Assembly (NCBI GenBank): GCA_037954665.1
Contig: JBBMOL010000098.1
Coordinates: 1,116,001 to 1,180,000 of the forward strand
Direction: 5' to 3'
From: Laguncularia racemosa
Lineage: Eukaryota > Streptophyta > Magnoliopsida > Myrtales > Combretaceae
Length of the DNA stretch: 64,000 nt
The notes under the pieces are model-generated. The model was not told the DNA's origin. It saw nothing but the letters and a program-made list of their open reading frames with translations, and ran no database searches. Each line of letters starts with the position of its first letter. The first letter of the stretch is position 1. This document shows, one piece after another, positions 1 through 13,234 of this stretch. The position numbers and the translations under genes were made by a program.

Positions 1-232
1 TCTTTCATTGAACAGTTTTCCTGAAAAGGAAGCTTATATTTGAACAGATGAACTAAATGTTCTTAGTACTTTTCTTTCATCAAACCGTTTTATATGACTC
101 CAATGCGCTCTACAAACTCATGGTTGTATGTATGTTTGTCTGCACATTTAGTTTATGTATATGCCATGCTGTCTGTACAGGTTTTGTTGGAAATCCCAAC
201 CCTCATAGACCTTTTTTTTGGTTAAATTATAG

Positions 233-2883
233 GCAGGTGCCCTTGTTCATGTGTATACTGATGGAACTATTTTGGTCACGCATGGAGGTGTTGAGATGGG
301 GCAAGGGTTGCATACAAAAGTTGCTCAGATTGCTGCTTCTTGCTTCAACATACCTCTGAATAATGTCTTTATTTCAGAGACAAGCACTGACAAGGTACCA
401 ATGCATCCTTTGAAGCTTAGTTGCTGCTAACTGAAAAATATGTGTATAGATAAAGACAAGCACCTTTTTTTTTTTTGTTGTTGTAATATTATTATGTTTT
501 CGAAGAGGAAAATTTTTGTAAGTTCTTTTAATGAGGATGCTTTTATTTATCCAAAAAATGAAGCATACTTTTAGCATCTGTAGCGACCACAGCATTACTA
601 GGAAATTCATATTTCCTCATATCAACTGTAATTTTGTGATGTGAGATATTCAATTCTTTTGAGGGAGGCATACTTTGTTCAACTTATCCTTTCCTGTCAA
701 ATGATTGGACTTTTAGATTTCTGACAGTCCACACATGTAGTTTTATTTGTTCCTACACAATAATATTTTCTGGCATTTTAGGTTCCTAATGCATCTCCAA
801 CAGCTGCTTCTGCAAGTTCTGATATGTATGGAGCAGCAGTTTTGGATGCCTGTGAGAAAATAAAAGCAAGAATGGAGGCTGTTGCTTCAAGGCATAATTT
901 TGGATCATTTGCTGAGGTAAGCATTTGTAAAGTTCAAGAAAGAAATGTTACTAGAAGTGCTGCAAAAGTTTTACAAATATGCCAGTTTTGATGTCAATCC
1001 TTCTGAACCCATATTACAAGGGCTTTACTTGATTAGCATCCCTATAAGTTTTTACAAATACTCTAGAAGACAGTCTGCTAGAAAAAAATTAACAAATATG
1101 CAATATTCATGTTGGTAGATGGAAAAATTGGCTGCAGGGAAGGCATGTTATGTATGCAAGAATGTTTTCTTTGGGTTAAGAATAGAACTAGCTTTACCCT
1201 GCTTAAAATATGGTCCTATCCTGAGAATTTACGTTTAAACTGCTTTACAAGAGAAGGAGATAGATAACAGATATCTTGTATGAATAATGATGCTTTTAAG
1301 CAATACCTTATGGGGTAGCTAACCACCTATTACAAGTTCATGAGGAAAATGAAATTCAAGAAAAAGAAATGGTAGTGACAGTAATGGGCAGTTATTGTTG
1401 ACTAGCAACCTTATCAAAAATAGTTATATGCTCCTTTTTATAAATTAATATCCACTAAGAGTTTTCACGTTATCCCTTGTATACTTATAAATTTTATACA
1501 CTATCTGTTTTGTCACTTCTTGTTTTACTATTTACAGCTAGCAACTGCTTGCTATTTAGAGAGGATAGATCTTTCTGCTCATGGATTTTTCATGACCCCC
1601 GATATTGGCTTTGATTGGAGCACTGGAAAAGGAAATGTATTCAGATACCATACTTATGGGGCTGCATTTGCTGAGGTTGAAATTGACACATTAACCGGAG
1701 ATTTTCACACGAGGAAAGCAAATGTTGTCCTGGATCTTGGCTATTCCCTCAATCCTGCACTTGATGTGGGGCAGGTACCTTGCTTTTAGGGCCAATTGAA
1801 ATTCTAACATGTCTCAGCCTGCTATATTCTTGAGGTGCATATGACATGCTGCTTACTTCCCATACTGAAAATAACAAAGTCAGAGCATGAACAATTTCTG
1901 GACGAGATCACCTTTTGTTCCTATCAAGAGATCTGAATGGCTATCAATATATTGCTCATATAATCAGTTTTTCATTTACATTTGAATTCTAATAACACAT
2001 TAAGATCTTCATTTTTCTGGATCTACACATATTTATTCTCTGTGGAATTTAACATGGAACTTGCAGTGGTAAAAAGGAATTCATAGAAATGCGACATGGT
2101 TTTAGGTTGTGTGACCATGCTCTTGCTTATGCTGGACCTGTAAAAAGCCACATGATGGACCTATTTCCTGAGTTTAGTGCTATGATTTTTGTGCAGATTG
2201 AAGGAGCATTTGTACAAGGTCTTGGTTGGGTTGCCCTAGAAGAGCTAAAGTGGGGTGATGCAGCTCACAAGTGGATCCCACCTGGATGCTTATACACATG
2301 TGGCCCTGGAACTTACAAAATTCCTTCTGCAAATGATGTTCCCTTGAAGTTCAATGTTTCTCTTCTGAAGGTATGCTTGTCACTTGCTGTTAACAATCTA
2401 AATAATATTAAAAAAACACCACTAGATTGGGCTTTGGCTTAAGCTTGTTGCTTCCCTATTTTCTTGCATAAAGTTGGACAACATGATTTATATTTGACCC
2501 TACTTTTCAATGATTTGCCTCAGCATTTGTTGCAAACTAGTAATTTTCTTCTTTTAGACATCATCAAGCTGTTTCTATTTAGATCATCACAAAGCAAACA
2601 TTGTCTTAAGAGGAATTGAGAATTTCCTGGATATTGGCAGGGTCATCCAAATGTGAAGGCCATCCATTCATCAAAAGCTGTTGGAGAGCCTCCCTTTTTT
2701 CTTGCTTCATCTGTCTTTTTTGCCATCAAAGATGCTATCATTGCTGCAAGAGCAGAGGTGGGGCACACTGAATGGTTTCCTCTTGATAATCCGGCCACAC
2801 CAGAACGAATTCGCATGGCATGTATTGATGAATTCACAGCACCATTTGCTAGCTCTGGTTTCCGTCCAAAGCTAAGTGTATGA
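233..2883 (+). CDS. XDH: Xanthine dehydrogenase, C-terminal five exons (5' partial)
   Basis: Molybdenum enzyme that oxidises hypoxanthine to xanthine and xanthine to urate in purine catabolism. Visible coding exons are 233-394, 782-916, 1538-1774, 2197-2370 and 2641-2883. All junctions are GT/AG and phase 0, and together they give 316 residues ending KLSV and a TGA at 2881-2883. The first exon carries the cofactor-contact motif GVEMGQGLHTK. Later exons carry VPNASPTAASASSDMYGAAV, LDVGQIEGAFVQGLGWVALE and KAVGEPPFFLA. Known for the family: the Glu of the GEPP motif is the catalytic base, and this part forms the molybdopterin-binding domain. The Fe-S, FAD and N-terminal Moco parts lie left of the window. 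The start at 233 is the likeliest acceptor (TTATAG|GCAGG); a site 4 nt downstream is possible. Every exon is open, so the gene looks intact. Confidence 0.95.
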
Positions 2884-3822
2884 TGTAAGGATGTTTTGCA
2901 TATTGCAATCCCATCTCCTTGCAGTTATAGCAATCAGATAAATGTACATATTAAAGGATGCAGGATTAAATTTTATCACTTATCCAAGAAAAGAATTAAA
3001 TTTGGTTGGTCTAGTCCGTAAGAGCAGAGATCTCTTAATGAAACCCCTTGTAATTGATTGCCGCAAGATAAAATCAGAGAGAACTTGTATTTTAGATTAT
3101 AAATCATCCTGTTTTTGCTCTGTGGTTTTGCAATTGGTTCTAGATTGCTATCAAGTTCCTTTGCAATCAAACTTTTGGATATTGACCATTGCAATATGGC
3201 TGTGTAGTACAGGATTCTTCCTAGCTAATGAAGTCTGCATGTGATCTGGAGGTTGATAGAGTTCTTGTTCCTGCTAGTTTTTTTGGCCAACCCCATTGCT
3301 TTTCTTAGCTTTTTGCACTTTCAAGAATCCATGAGGCATCAGATACGACTCTATCCTCTTAACTAGAAAATGCTCTTTATTCTCCCGTCACCCGGCGAGG
3401 AAGCTCCTAGCCACCTCCAGTCTTCGAGTACTTCCTTCCCTAGCCGGAGAAAATTCGAATTCAAAAGCCTCCTATCTTTTTACCAAAACCAGGTTGGCCC
3501 CTCTAATCTCAAAACCTTTATCCAACGGCGGATCTAACCCAAGTACTTTAAGGTGAATGGGAAATAGCGATTGAAGGAGCAAGAAGACGGAAGCATATAC
3601 TATTGCTAGTGGGTAATTTTCTGGGCAAATTGATACCTTTGTCATGGGTAAGTAAATTGGAAGTTAGTTATATTTGTGTTAAAACTCAATCATCTATACT
3701 TTAGAAGTAAATACGTAAGTCCTCTGTTTTTATATTAAATTTAATGAAGTTTATCATATTTTAAGTTAGAATTTGAATTCACCTTGTTGATATCATCATA
3801 CATGATGGCAAAAACTACTTGA
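2884..3822. other. XDH 3' UTR and downstream intergenic DNA
   Basis: The 3' UTR of xanthine dehydrogenase probably covers the first few hundred bases. No exact AATAAA stands out close to the stop; there are only AT-rich near-matches. The part at about 3370-3630 is clearly richer in G+C than its surroundings (CCGTCACCCGGCGAGG, TCCAACGGCGGATC). It has no long reading frame and may be a leftover of a host promoter or first exon. Confidence 0.4.
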
Positions 3823-3827
3823 GGGAT

Positions 3828-4418
3828 TGTAAGTGGATGGGTTCGGTCGCCATGTGGTTACATGCATGCTACATGATCCTCGTGCTACATGTGAATTCAG
3901 AGGAGTGATGTGTAATGGCACACAAAAGGATGATCAAGGATGAGTAGAATGGAAAAAAAAAATAGTCTTAATTAGGCTTAAGCGTTTCGTAACAGGTAAA
4001 TGTTCTTCACTAAATTTTTAATTATCTTTTGAGAGAGTAATCTAGTAGAGTAACGGTTTTTTTTTCTCCCAAAAAGTTCTCTTTTGACTGAGGATGCCTT
4101 AAGTATTTATAGGGTTTAGTTAAAAATCTTGTTCGTCGGATGGTAATGATGATTAATAGTCATGAGTGAATGAACTCTCATATGTGTCTCTCATGAATTT
4201 AGGTTCATTAAAGGCTTTTATTGCGAGAGCCTTATTGAGAAAGATTGGATTGGATTAACCAATTCAACAAGCCCTACTCTAAGTTTATTATGTTAAATCT
4301 CTCTTAATCATCTCAAAGGTTATGGATTTGGCTTTTTAGGCCTTATCACCTTAACTCAAATAGTCAAATCCAATTAATTAATGAGCACAAAACCCTAAAT
4401 TGCATTTAGTTCTCTACA
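3828..4418 (-). repeat. 3' LTR of the Tat-like element
   Basis: Starts TGTAAG and ends CTACA on the plus strand, with GGGAT immediately to its left. It aligns along its whole length with 23322-23918. Shared blocks include AAAGGATGATCAAGGAT, GGTAAATGTTCTTCACTAAA, GTCATGAGTGAATGA and AAATCCAATTAATTAATG. Most differences are C/T or G/A, as expected after long methylation-driven decay. Confidence 0.85.
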
Positions 4419-7400
4419 TTTTGTCTATTGACTAAAGTCCTTTGGACAAATTTGAAGAGGTTTGGGCATTAAATAAGTCTTTCTAATGGTTAAGGGATTG
4501 CTTGGTACACGCGCACTCATGAAATAGTTAGACTGCCGTTGTACACATGTTTACAAAGTTTATATTACAAGAGCCTAACATCAATGCTACATATAATTTA
4601 GATTTTTTCTCAGTGCACAAGTTTGTAGCACCATTTAATTCACCAATTAATTGCATGTGTCGCCTTTAACCAATTAGGAAGAAATATTGTCTCCATAATA
4701 TCAAATACTATATACGGTACAAATTTGATAACTTGAAATCTTTTAATCATCTTTCTCTTTATGAAAAGAGATTTTCTATACTATTAATGAGCACTTGAAA
4801 GATTTGAAATGATGATATAATCTAATTAAGTTCTCGATATGTAGCTTAATTTTAATAGAAGAGTTGTATTGTCATGAAGTGGAATAAGAGCTTCATGACG
4901 TGACTTGCTCTTTTGCAAGAGTTTTGAGAGTTATGTTGGGATACACTAAGGTAGCTTGAGGGTGTGGAGGCAACATCCCCACGGTAAAGTACATTTTTTT
5001 TTAAGTACAAAATTCTCACAACAAACAGTGAGTTATAAGGCTCATTCTTTGGATACTAGTGCATATTAATTGACTTAACAAATTCATGGTCCATGTTTGT
5101 AGTCTTCTCACCAAGTAACAATTTAAATTAATCAAACTTAGCCCATCCATTTGAATCAGTGCTTCCTAACTTATCTAAGAAAAGTGGATCCATTCTCCTA
5201 TCAATTTTTATCAAGTCTATATTGCCTATGTTGAGGTTGTAGCCCATGTGGGTTTAGAGAAAGAAAATGATGTATAAGTGGACAAAAGTAATGATCCAAG
5301 GAACAAATAGTCACATGCCTTTGCATGTAGGAATATTTTCCTATTTATTTATTATTCCATAAAGTTCCCCATACTTCAACACATGGGTGCCCCAATTTAG
5401 ACTTTAAGCTGCAACTACTTCTATGCTTGGTCTTCTACTCCATAATGCCACTATACACTATTCACCTTCTCCTACATTTCACCGGTGAGCTTAGCATATC
5501 AGTTGTGAAGCTAGCTTCCCATCACCATAAACGCACAACAGTGGTTCAAAGGAGGTCGTTGCTTGAGTCCATACGCAAATTGAAACATGTGAAGATGCTG
5601 GGAGCTCCTCTATCCATGTGCAAGTGAGAGAACTTCTTCACCACCAACACCCCCCCCCCCCCCCCTCCCTTTTTTTAATCTGTTAATTGTGAGCTGAGCT
5701 GAGTTTGAAGACTATAAGAACAAACTGCAAATGAGATTCACTGAAGGGTGGAAAAAAAAAAAAAAAAAACCGCTCCACTATTCCACATCACATTCCCTTT
5801 TCCCTCAGCCGGCCCCCTAGCCCTTTTTTTTTTTTTCTTTATTATTATATGACATTTCCCTTGTTGTCTTCTTGACTAGATGTGCATGTGCTAAAGCAGT
5901 GACCACCAAGTTCGATTGAACGAGTGCAACTTCAAGAAGTAGCCCTATTTCAAGAGAGCAACCAAATAGGAGCTCGGATGGAAATAGCAAAATTTACCAC
6001 CGGTATGAGAAAACTTGCTTTGTTTGGTACAATTTCGATTTTCTCTTTCTCTCTAGTTTTTATTTTTTGAACATTATACTGCTGTTCTAAAGAATAACAA
6101 GCTGTTAATGCCGTTACATGGTTGTCCATTCAATATTGGTACCACCATTAATGTAGTACCTATTATAACTTGAGAATAAATTAGGAAATGAGGACAATTT
6201 CTACCTATGTTGCTTTTCATCCTTTAGATAATCCTCATGCATTGATTGTCCAGTAGACTTGAATGGTTGTTTTCTAAAATACCCACGAAAACAACTCTTG
6301 CAACTTTTTCACAAATGATGCATCAAAGCTATAACTGGTAGGGGGCATAAAGCACTTGAATTACCATGAAATAGGGTACGTTTGAATAATTTCGGGACGA
6401 TGATACTCCTCGAGTATTTTCAACTCACATAGCACTGATACATAACTAATTATATGTCAATTGAGGCATGATGCATGATTTGACCGTGCTTCAAAAGAAT
6501 ATTATAGACTATCACATCGGTCTTGGCTCCATGATTTGGTATATCCTTGTGTACATGCAATGTGTGATTCAAATCACGTGAATTCATCTTCATGATATTG
6601 CACCTTTTTTTTTTTTTTTTGTTTATTTTGGTTCTAAAGAGTTCCATCATGTTGTTTCCTATAGCTTTCTTTTATATGGAGACTCTTGAAACTTGTATAA
6701 ATTTCTTAAACCATTCTAACGGAAAATTTACAAATTTACTTAATTCGGTGTTGGCCCTTTCTTATTTCCATGAAACCAATTACTTGTTGAATCCCTCTTG
6801 CTTCAATGATATTAAGATCATAAGCATTGCAAATTTTTTTTGTCTCCTTTACTTCTTTGCAATCAAGTCATATATGTGACCCCTTTCACTGGTTGCATCT
6901 TTATGTATATATATGTATGTATTTGCATTTGTGCTTGTTTTTGCATCTTTGTTAAGATCATACTCTTGATTGTTAGTCCCTTGCAAATGCTTGCTATTGC
7001 TGTTGGTGTTGTGTACTTTGGCTTTGCTTCTATAGTTATAGGCTTGTCTTAATATCAAAGAAGATCTCAAGATCATTTTTCTTTCCTTTTTCTTTAACAA
7101 GAGGTTGTCTTGATAGATATCAAAACCTTCTTTGAAGTAAGAGTAGATGCTTTGAACTTGTTTTCCTCATCTTCATTCTCATTCATTCTATAGGTCAAGG
7201 AAGGCAACACTTAATGAACTTTTGATCATGATAGGAGCTAAGCATTGACAAACTCAACTTGCACTTGTAACGAGTAGAGGAGGCACAACAATCTTAAGAG
7301 GTCTGACTTTTTGCCATTCTATCTCTAGTTGCTCTTAAGTTTGTATGATGCTCGATTTTAAGAGGTTTAACTCTTTGTCGTGTCACGCTTTGCAACTTAC

Positions 7401-8885
7401 AATCTTGCAACTTAGTTTAGGAGTGAAACAATGGTGACTAGAGTTGCAATCATGACAAGCAAATCCCCCATTTAGTGTACCATTTACTCAAGTTAGCTTT
7501 TCTTCTCTTCTTATTCTTTCCAACATCTACCATGATGTGTAGAGCTTGCTTATTTAGTCTTTCTTTCAAGATTGAAGGAAGACCTCTCTTTGTTAGATAA
7601 ATTTAACTTCATAATTATCGGTTGTTGCTAATCTCTTATGAACACTAAAAGGTGGCTTTCAAACTTAAGAACCTTATATGCTTGCTAGGCCACTTACATC
7701 CTACCATTAGTCCAATTGTGCATTTATCCCTTCCCTTTCACACTTACTTAAAATATATATATATAGATACAAGAAAAAAGATAAGCAATTTCATTAATAT
7801 GATCGAATCCAAATGCATCATTGTATAGGGAACTTGACTCGAATGTTAGATTAGGTGCTTAGGACCTATAGGCTCCAATAGGATGGGAACCATGAAACAT
7901 AAATGGCTTTAAATCTCTTGATAAAGAACACAACATTGGAATGTTAAACGTCTTACTTGAAATCCATGTAAATTGCTTCACCACTAATTGGTACAAAGCA
8001 TTACCAATAACATAGCCATAACATGTGAAAACAACCTTTTACATATAAAACCAAGTCTCGTGCAGTTATGTTTATGTCACTTTAATTCTTAAAAAGGGAC
8101 TTGATCACTTAAGCATAGGTTACCATCTTCCTCTTAATATGATGGGCCTATAAGGAAGGCATAACACATGTCACTTGAATAATTCAATCATTTGTAGAAT
8201 AAGCTTAATTCAACATTCCCATATTTTGCACGTTGTGACTAACTATCAAAAGCCTTCATGCAAAAGAGTGAGAGGCATTACTTGATCAAACATTTAACTA
8301 CACAAAGATAACCAAAAATCGTAAGTAAATGCTATTTTAGCTTCCATAAGGGTATATATCATAATATTATAAACAAGGCTACCCCAACCCTACCCCCACC
8401 CCCACGACACCCCCTAGTTTATACTCAATCTCCAACTATTGTGCTACTTACTGCATGTACTACATATTGCCTGTAGATCTTTGACATCTTTCACAATTGA
8501 GTGCGAATATTGAGCAACATATAGGTCAAAATTTTTTGCCTCCTTCATACATTGGCTTGATGGAAGTGACATAGCGTACCCTATGTATTGGCTTTCTAGA
8601 AGTGATATAATGTACTCTCGTGTATTAGCTTGATGGAAGTGATATAATATAGTTATGAGTTCAATTCATTTTTCTTCTCATGCATGTACTTATGCATTTG
8701 ATGTTTAACTTACTGATACTACTTATGTAAGCTTCCCCATTACACATGCACTTGATGTTTGATCAATTGGCCTTGTATTCATAGGTTTCCTCACTACACA
8801 TGCACTTGACGTTTGATTAATTGACCTTACATGCATGAGCTTCCTCACTACACCCCTTTAGTTATAATGTATACAACTTATAAAC
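4419..8885. other. Decayed 3' non-coding interior of the Tat-like element
   Basis: About 4.5 kb between the 3' LTR and the antisense PMD-like relic. It is AT-rich with no convincing gene. It holds a 16-C run at 5650-5665, several A/T homopolymers and three short near-repeats at about 8570-8640 (CTTGATGGAAGTGA type). It lies inside the GGGAT-flanked unit, so it is assigned to the element's long untranslated region or to unrecognised older insertions. Confidence 0.45.
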
Positions 8886-9731
8886 ATGCATATCATCTCT
8901 ACTATGTGCACCTCACGTCATTTCATAGAAAGGCTTTTAAACTTAGTTGCCTTACTTTCTTATACGTCTACTATATGCACATTACTTCACTTATGTATCC
9001 ATGAATGGGGTGAGACCACTCCCACCTTAGAAGATACTTGCATGCTCATGAGTTTTCAAAATTTTAGGCTGACTAACATTACCACTAGTCAAATTTTTGA
9101 AGAAATTAAATGGTTGATAGGATTGTTAGAGAAAGACTTGCAATTAGCTGTTGATAGTCGTAGACATGCTTCATTCCGTGCTAAGATTGGACGTTTCTTT
9201 GAGTATAAGCAAACTAGAGCCAAAGGGCTTGGCTATAAATGCAAGCAAGTACTTGCATATTACTTTATGATCTCCTTTCTTTCATTACTTACATCTTAGT
9301 TGAGAAGTTTAATATGATTTGTGATTTTCTATTTCAAGAATAAACTAGACACCTTCTTTGCCTATAGGTTGTCTATGTATTTATTCCTTGACAGGCCAAA
9401 GAGAGGGGTAAGCCCTTGTCTCTTTCATCTGGCAATTTGCATTGCACGTGGAGACCATTTCACTATTGGTTCTTTCTTATTGTAGATCTATATCATAACG
9501 CCTTGACACGTTCAAAGGATCAATATATGGTAGTGTTGCTTGTCAACTTAGCATTTTTGCAATTATTCTTTTGTAAACACTACAAGAGGTACCTTGGAAC
9601 TCCTGTTGGCAAACTTGCTTTTATTGAGCCTAAGGCTTGGGCACAGAAATATAAGAAGCCCCAAGGTGCAATTCTTGATGTTATAGATAACATCCGTGAA
9701 GTCAATTTTCATCCTTATACGAGCAGGATAG
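8886..9731 (+). pseudogene. Plant mobile domain (PMD)-like extra ORF, 5' segment, antisense to gag-pol
   Basis: Open segments at about 8990-9298 and 9400-9731 carry the hallmark GETTPTLEDTCML, close to the family pattern GEMT-TLEDV-L. They are followed by conserved-looking text such as VVLLVNLAFLQLFF and DVIDNIREVNFHPYT. PMD proteins occur as plant nuclear proteins (MAIN/MAIL type) and also as passengers in plant transposons. The strand is opposite to this element's pol, as described for antisense extra ORFs in Tat elements. The relic is cut at 9731 by the nested CRM-like element and resumes at about 15227. Frame breaks make it non-functional. The assignment rests on motif reading only. Confidence 0.55.
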
Positions 9732-10620
9732 TGATATGAACTCGGTTTGCTCTAATACTAAACTGATACGAACCACGCCAACGTGTGACGAAACCCAATA
9801 TCAATACGTTCGGAATTTGCTACCCAAGATGCCAAACACACTCAAGTGGAAACCGTGACCCGTTGCCTATAAGTGAGACAAGAACCTTGGTATAATATGT
9901 AGACGCCACAATCGGGATGAAAGACCGATTGATAAGTCGGGATGAACGCCACGGAATAAAAATCCGATAAGTTCTAGATTAGTTCTTTAAAGAACCAAGA
10001 GAGGAATTCTCTCAAAGTGTTTTCAAACTTATATGTTGTATATTCTATATTCTATCTTGTATCTAAACCCTAGGAGCTTTATATTTGGGTTTACAATTCG
10101 TAACAATGATGCCCCAAAACGACATAGCTTCAATAAGTTGCGTAAAATAACAAAACAATGACTTAAAGGCCGACGGCTTTGAGCCGGCGTAGAGCTTATA
10201 CACGACCGTGTACTTCTAGTCGTGTATCTTTTTGTGGAAATTCTTGACACCATACACGACCATGTACTTCTAGTCGTGTATCTTTCTGTGGAAATTCTTG
10301 ACACCATACACGGCCGTGCCTTTAAACCGTGTATGATTCTGTGTAACCTCCAGACTCCTATACGGCTATGCCTTGTAAAGACACGCCCTCTTCAACCCGT
10401 ATCCGTTATGACTTGTACAAGAGCAAAGGCATTCCCATGGTTGTTCCAATCCTTTCCAACTTCATGATTGCTCCAATCCTTTCCGACTTCATGGACATCC
10501 TTTATCAACCCGTTACGTGCTTCCTTTAATCGTTTCGCTCGAGTTCTTGTGATCAGTCCAGGTGGCACTTCAAGAGGATCCACATTCCATCTTCTGGCTT
10601 GGCTCCCATCATGGCTCTCA
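9732..10620 (-). repeat. 3' LTR of the CRM-like element
   Basis: Runs from TGATATGAAC to GGCTCTCA on the plus strand. It contains a 54-bp tandem unit (copies start near 10199 and 10253, with a partial third near 10307) of which the other LTR has one copy fewer. The minus strand encodes the last part of the polyprotein (motif ITRTRAK), ending with a stop at 10392. Confidence 0.9.
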
Positions 10621-11488
10621 TCATTCCCCTCTTCTTGAAAATGATTTGTCCTCAAATTATCGCCTGCATCAAAAGGACTCAAATCAGTAACATTAAATGT
10701 AGCACTTACTTGATACTCACCTGGTAAATCTATCTTGTATGCATTATCATTGATGCGCTCAAGAATTTGAAATGGTCCATCGCCTCTAGGAAGTAGTTTA
10801 GATCAACGCTGCACAAGAAACCGCTCTTTGCGCATGTGAACCCAAACCTAGTCTCCAGGTTCAAAGACAGCTTGTCGACGACCCTTGTTGACTTGTTTCA
10901 CATATTGCTCTGTTCTTCGCTCAATGTTTAGCCTTGCCTTCTCATGGATCTATTTAACAAATTCTGCTTTTTTCTTGCCATCTAGATTAACATACTCAGA
11001 AATAGGTAGAGGTGATAAATCCAAAGGAGTTAGTGGATTAAAACCATACATAATTTCAAAATGAGTAAACTTAGTAGCAGAATGCATTGTGCGATTATAG
11101 GCAAATTCAACATGCGGCAAACAATCCTCATAACTTTAATATTCTTTTTAATGACAGCCCTCAACAAAGTAGATAAAGTTTGATTTACTACCTCAGTTTG
11201 ACCATCAGTCTGTGGATGACAAGTAGTAGAAAACAATAACTTAGTTCCTAACTTCACCCACAATGTCTTCCAGAAGTAGCTCAAGAACTTAGCATCTCTA
11301 TCCGATACGATTGTTCTAGGCATACCATGTAATCTCACAACTTCCCTAAAGAACAAATTAGCAATATTGCAAGCATCATCTGTTTTGTGACAAGGAATGA
11401 AATGTGTCATTTTAGAGAATCTATCCACGACTACAAAAATAGAATCTCGACCATGTCTAGACCTGGGTAATCCTAACACAAAATCCAT
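10392..11488 (-). pseudogene. Integrase of the CRM-like element (catalytic core and C-terminal part)
   Basis: Cuts and joins element DNA into the host genome when intact. The frame 11488-11030 holds the core with Asp22 (VVVDRFSKM), Asp63 (VSDRD) and Glu99 (QTDGQTE). The spacing of 35 residues between the second Asp and the Glu is the DD35E pattern. After about residue 117 the frame shifts. The C-terminal domain continues in other frames through 10.9-10.7 kb (VWVHM, NDNAYKIDLPGEYQVS) and ends inside the LTR with 10682-10392. The zinc-binding N-terminal part is missing because the region is fused directly to early RT. Broken by frameshifts and stops. Confidence 0.85.
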
Positions 11489-11500
11489 GAAAATATCTAC

Positions 11501-13150
11501 CTAAGGCTCATGAGGAATGACACTAGACCCATATAACTCATCTAATATGTCATCTAAGCGAGGAATGGGATGACGATACTTTATCGTGATGTTGTTGATG
11601 GCGCGGCAGTCAACACACATTCTCCATGACCCATCCTTCTTAGGCACCAAAATCACAGGCACTGCACATGGGCTCACGCTTTCTCTCACATACCTCTTCT
11701 CCATTAATTCATCGACCTACCTTTAGAGTTTCTTTATCTCCTCTGGATTGCTCTTATAAGCCGGTTTGTTTGGAATCGACGCTCCGGGTACTAGGTCAAT
11801 CTGCTGCTCAATACCACGAATAGGTGGTAATCCCTTTGGAATCTCCTCAGGGAAGACATCTTCAAAGTCCTGCACAATAGACACAACCACACTAGGCAAA
11901 GAGTTAAATAGTTCGTTAGTATTCAAACAAGTTTCCTTAAAAACCAACAACAACATAGGTTGCTTCATCACTAACGATCTCGTCACTACACTCGCTTTTG
12001 CCACACAACTCTCCTTTTGCAAGGCTGCACTCTCCTTTTCGCTCACCACCAAAGTTGATCCCCCTTCAACTTGGTCTCTCACACTCTTTCCAGCCTTCCT
12101 CTCTTTTTCCTTTTGATATCGACTTTTGTGTTCCTTTTCTTTCTCGTTGTCTTTTGCTCTCTCACTCTCCCTCTGTTTTTCACTCACCTTATATTTTGCA
12201 AAAGACTGTTGTAGCTGCAACTGATCCTCATACACCTGTTTAGGTGTTAAAGGTTTAAGATTAAAGCTTTTCCCTTGGTGAACAAGCGTATACTTGTTAG
12301 AAAAGCCATCATGAACAACCTTCCTATCAAATTGCCATGGCCTCCCCAACAACACATGACACGCTTGCATTGGCACTACATCGCATAACACCTTATCCTC
12401 ATACCTACCAATGCGAAAAGCAATCAAGGCTTGCTTACTCACCTTAGTCTCGCCACTATCATTCAACCACTGCAATTTATATGGACTAGGGTGTTTAGTA
12501 GTCTTGAGTCCCAGCCTCTCGACAATAAAATTACTCACCACATTAGTGCAACTTCCTCCATCAATGATCAAACTACAAATATGATCACCTAGATAACATC
12601 TAGTATGAAAGATATTCTCTCGTTGCACCTCCTCTTCTTCCTTCACCTGCACATTCAAAGCTCTCTTCACTACTGCCACTAACCTCCTTACTGCAGGCTC
12701 CTCATCATCACTAACGTCCTCTAATAGAGGCATATCATCCTCTTCACTATCCCCCTCAGTCTCATACTCACCATCATCACGTAGAATCATAACATGCCTA
12801 TTCGGACATTGACTAGCAATATGGCCTCTAACTTGGCATTTAAAACATCTAATGTCACGATTTCTAGGAGTAGAAGAATCAGGTTTACCTTGGTTGCCAG
12901 GAGTAGAACCCGCTTGCCTCTGCTCTCCTTTTGGTTTGGTGGGTAAAGGCTTTTCTTCCTTCTTCCATTGGCTAGTCTTCCAGGCGGATGAACCAGTACC
13001 CTGTTGAAACCGTATAGTATTACTACCTTTCCTCCTGTGTTGGTCCTCAACCTTTATAGCCATATGAACCATATCTTCCAATTCTACATAATGCTGCAAT
13101 TCCACGACATTTTGAATTTCTCTATTCAATCCAGCAAGAAACCTAGCCAT
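11501..13150 (-). pseudogene. Gag C-terminus, protease and truncated RT of the CRM-like element
   Basis: One open stretch (13150-11723) covers the end of gag with a CCHC knuckle at residues 102-115 (CFKCQVRGHIASQC). The protease follows, with active-site-like IIDGGSCTN near residue 197, then the linker to RT. Two stops separate it from 11704-11501, which holds only the RT start (VPKKDGSWRMCVDCRAINN) and stops at LDELYGSS. No RT palm (YxDD), RNase H or integrase finger follows; the next sequence is integrase core. A deletion has joined these two points. Internal length is 3.7 kb against roughly 5-6 kb usual for the family. Confidence 0.88.
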
Positions 13151-13234
13151 GGTAGCCTATCTATCCTCCTCTACATTCGCCCTAATCATAGTAACTTCCA
13201 TCTCCTTGAAATACTCATCCACACTTCGGCTTCC

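Noticed and set aside
2089..2442. 117-codon + frame including MRHGFRLCDHALAYAG
   Set aside because: Only its middle (2197-2370) is an XDH exon. The rest reads through intron with clear splice sites on both sides.
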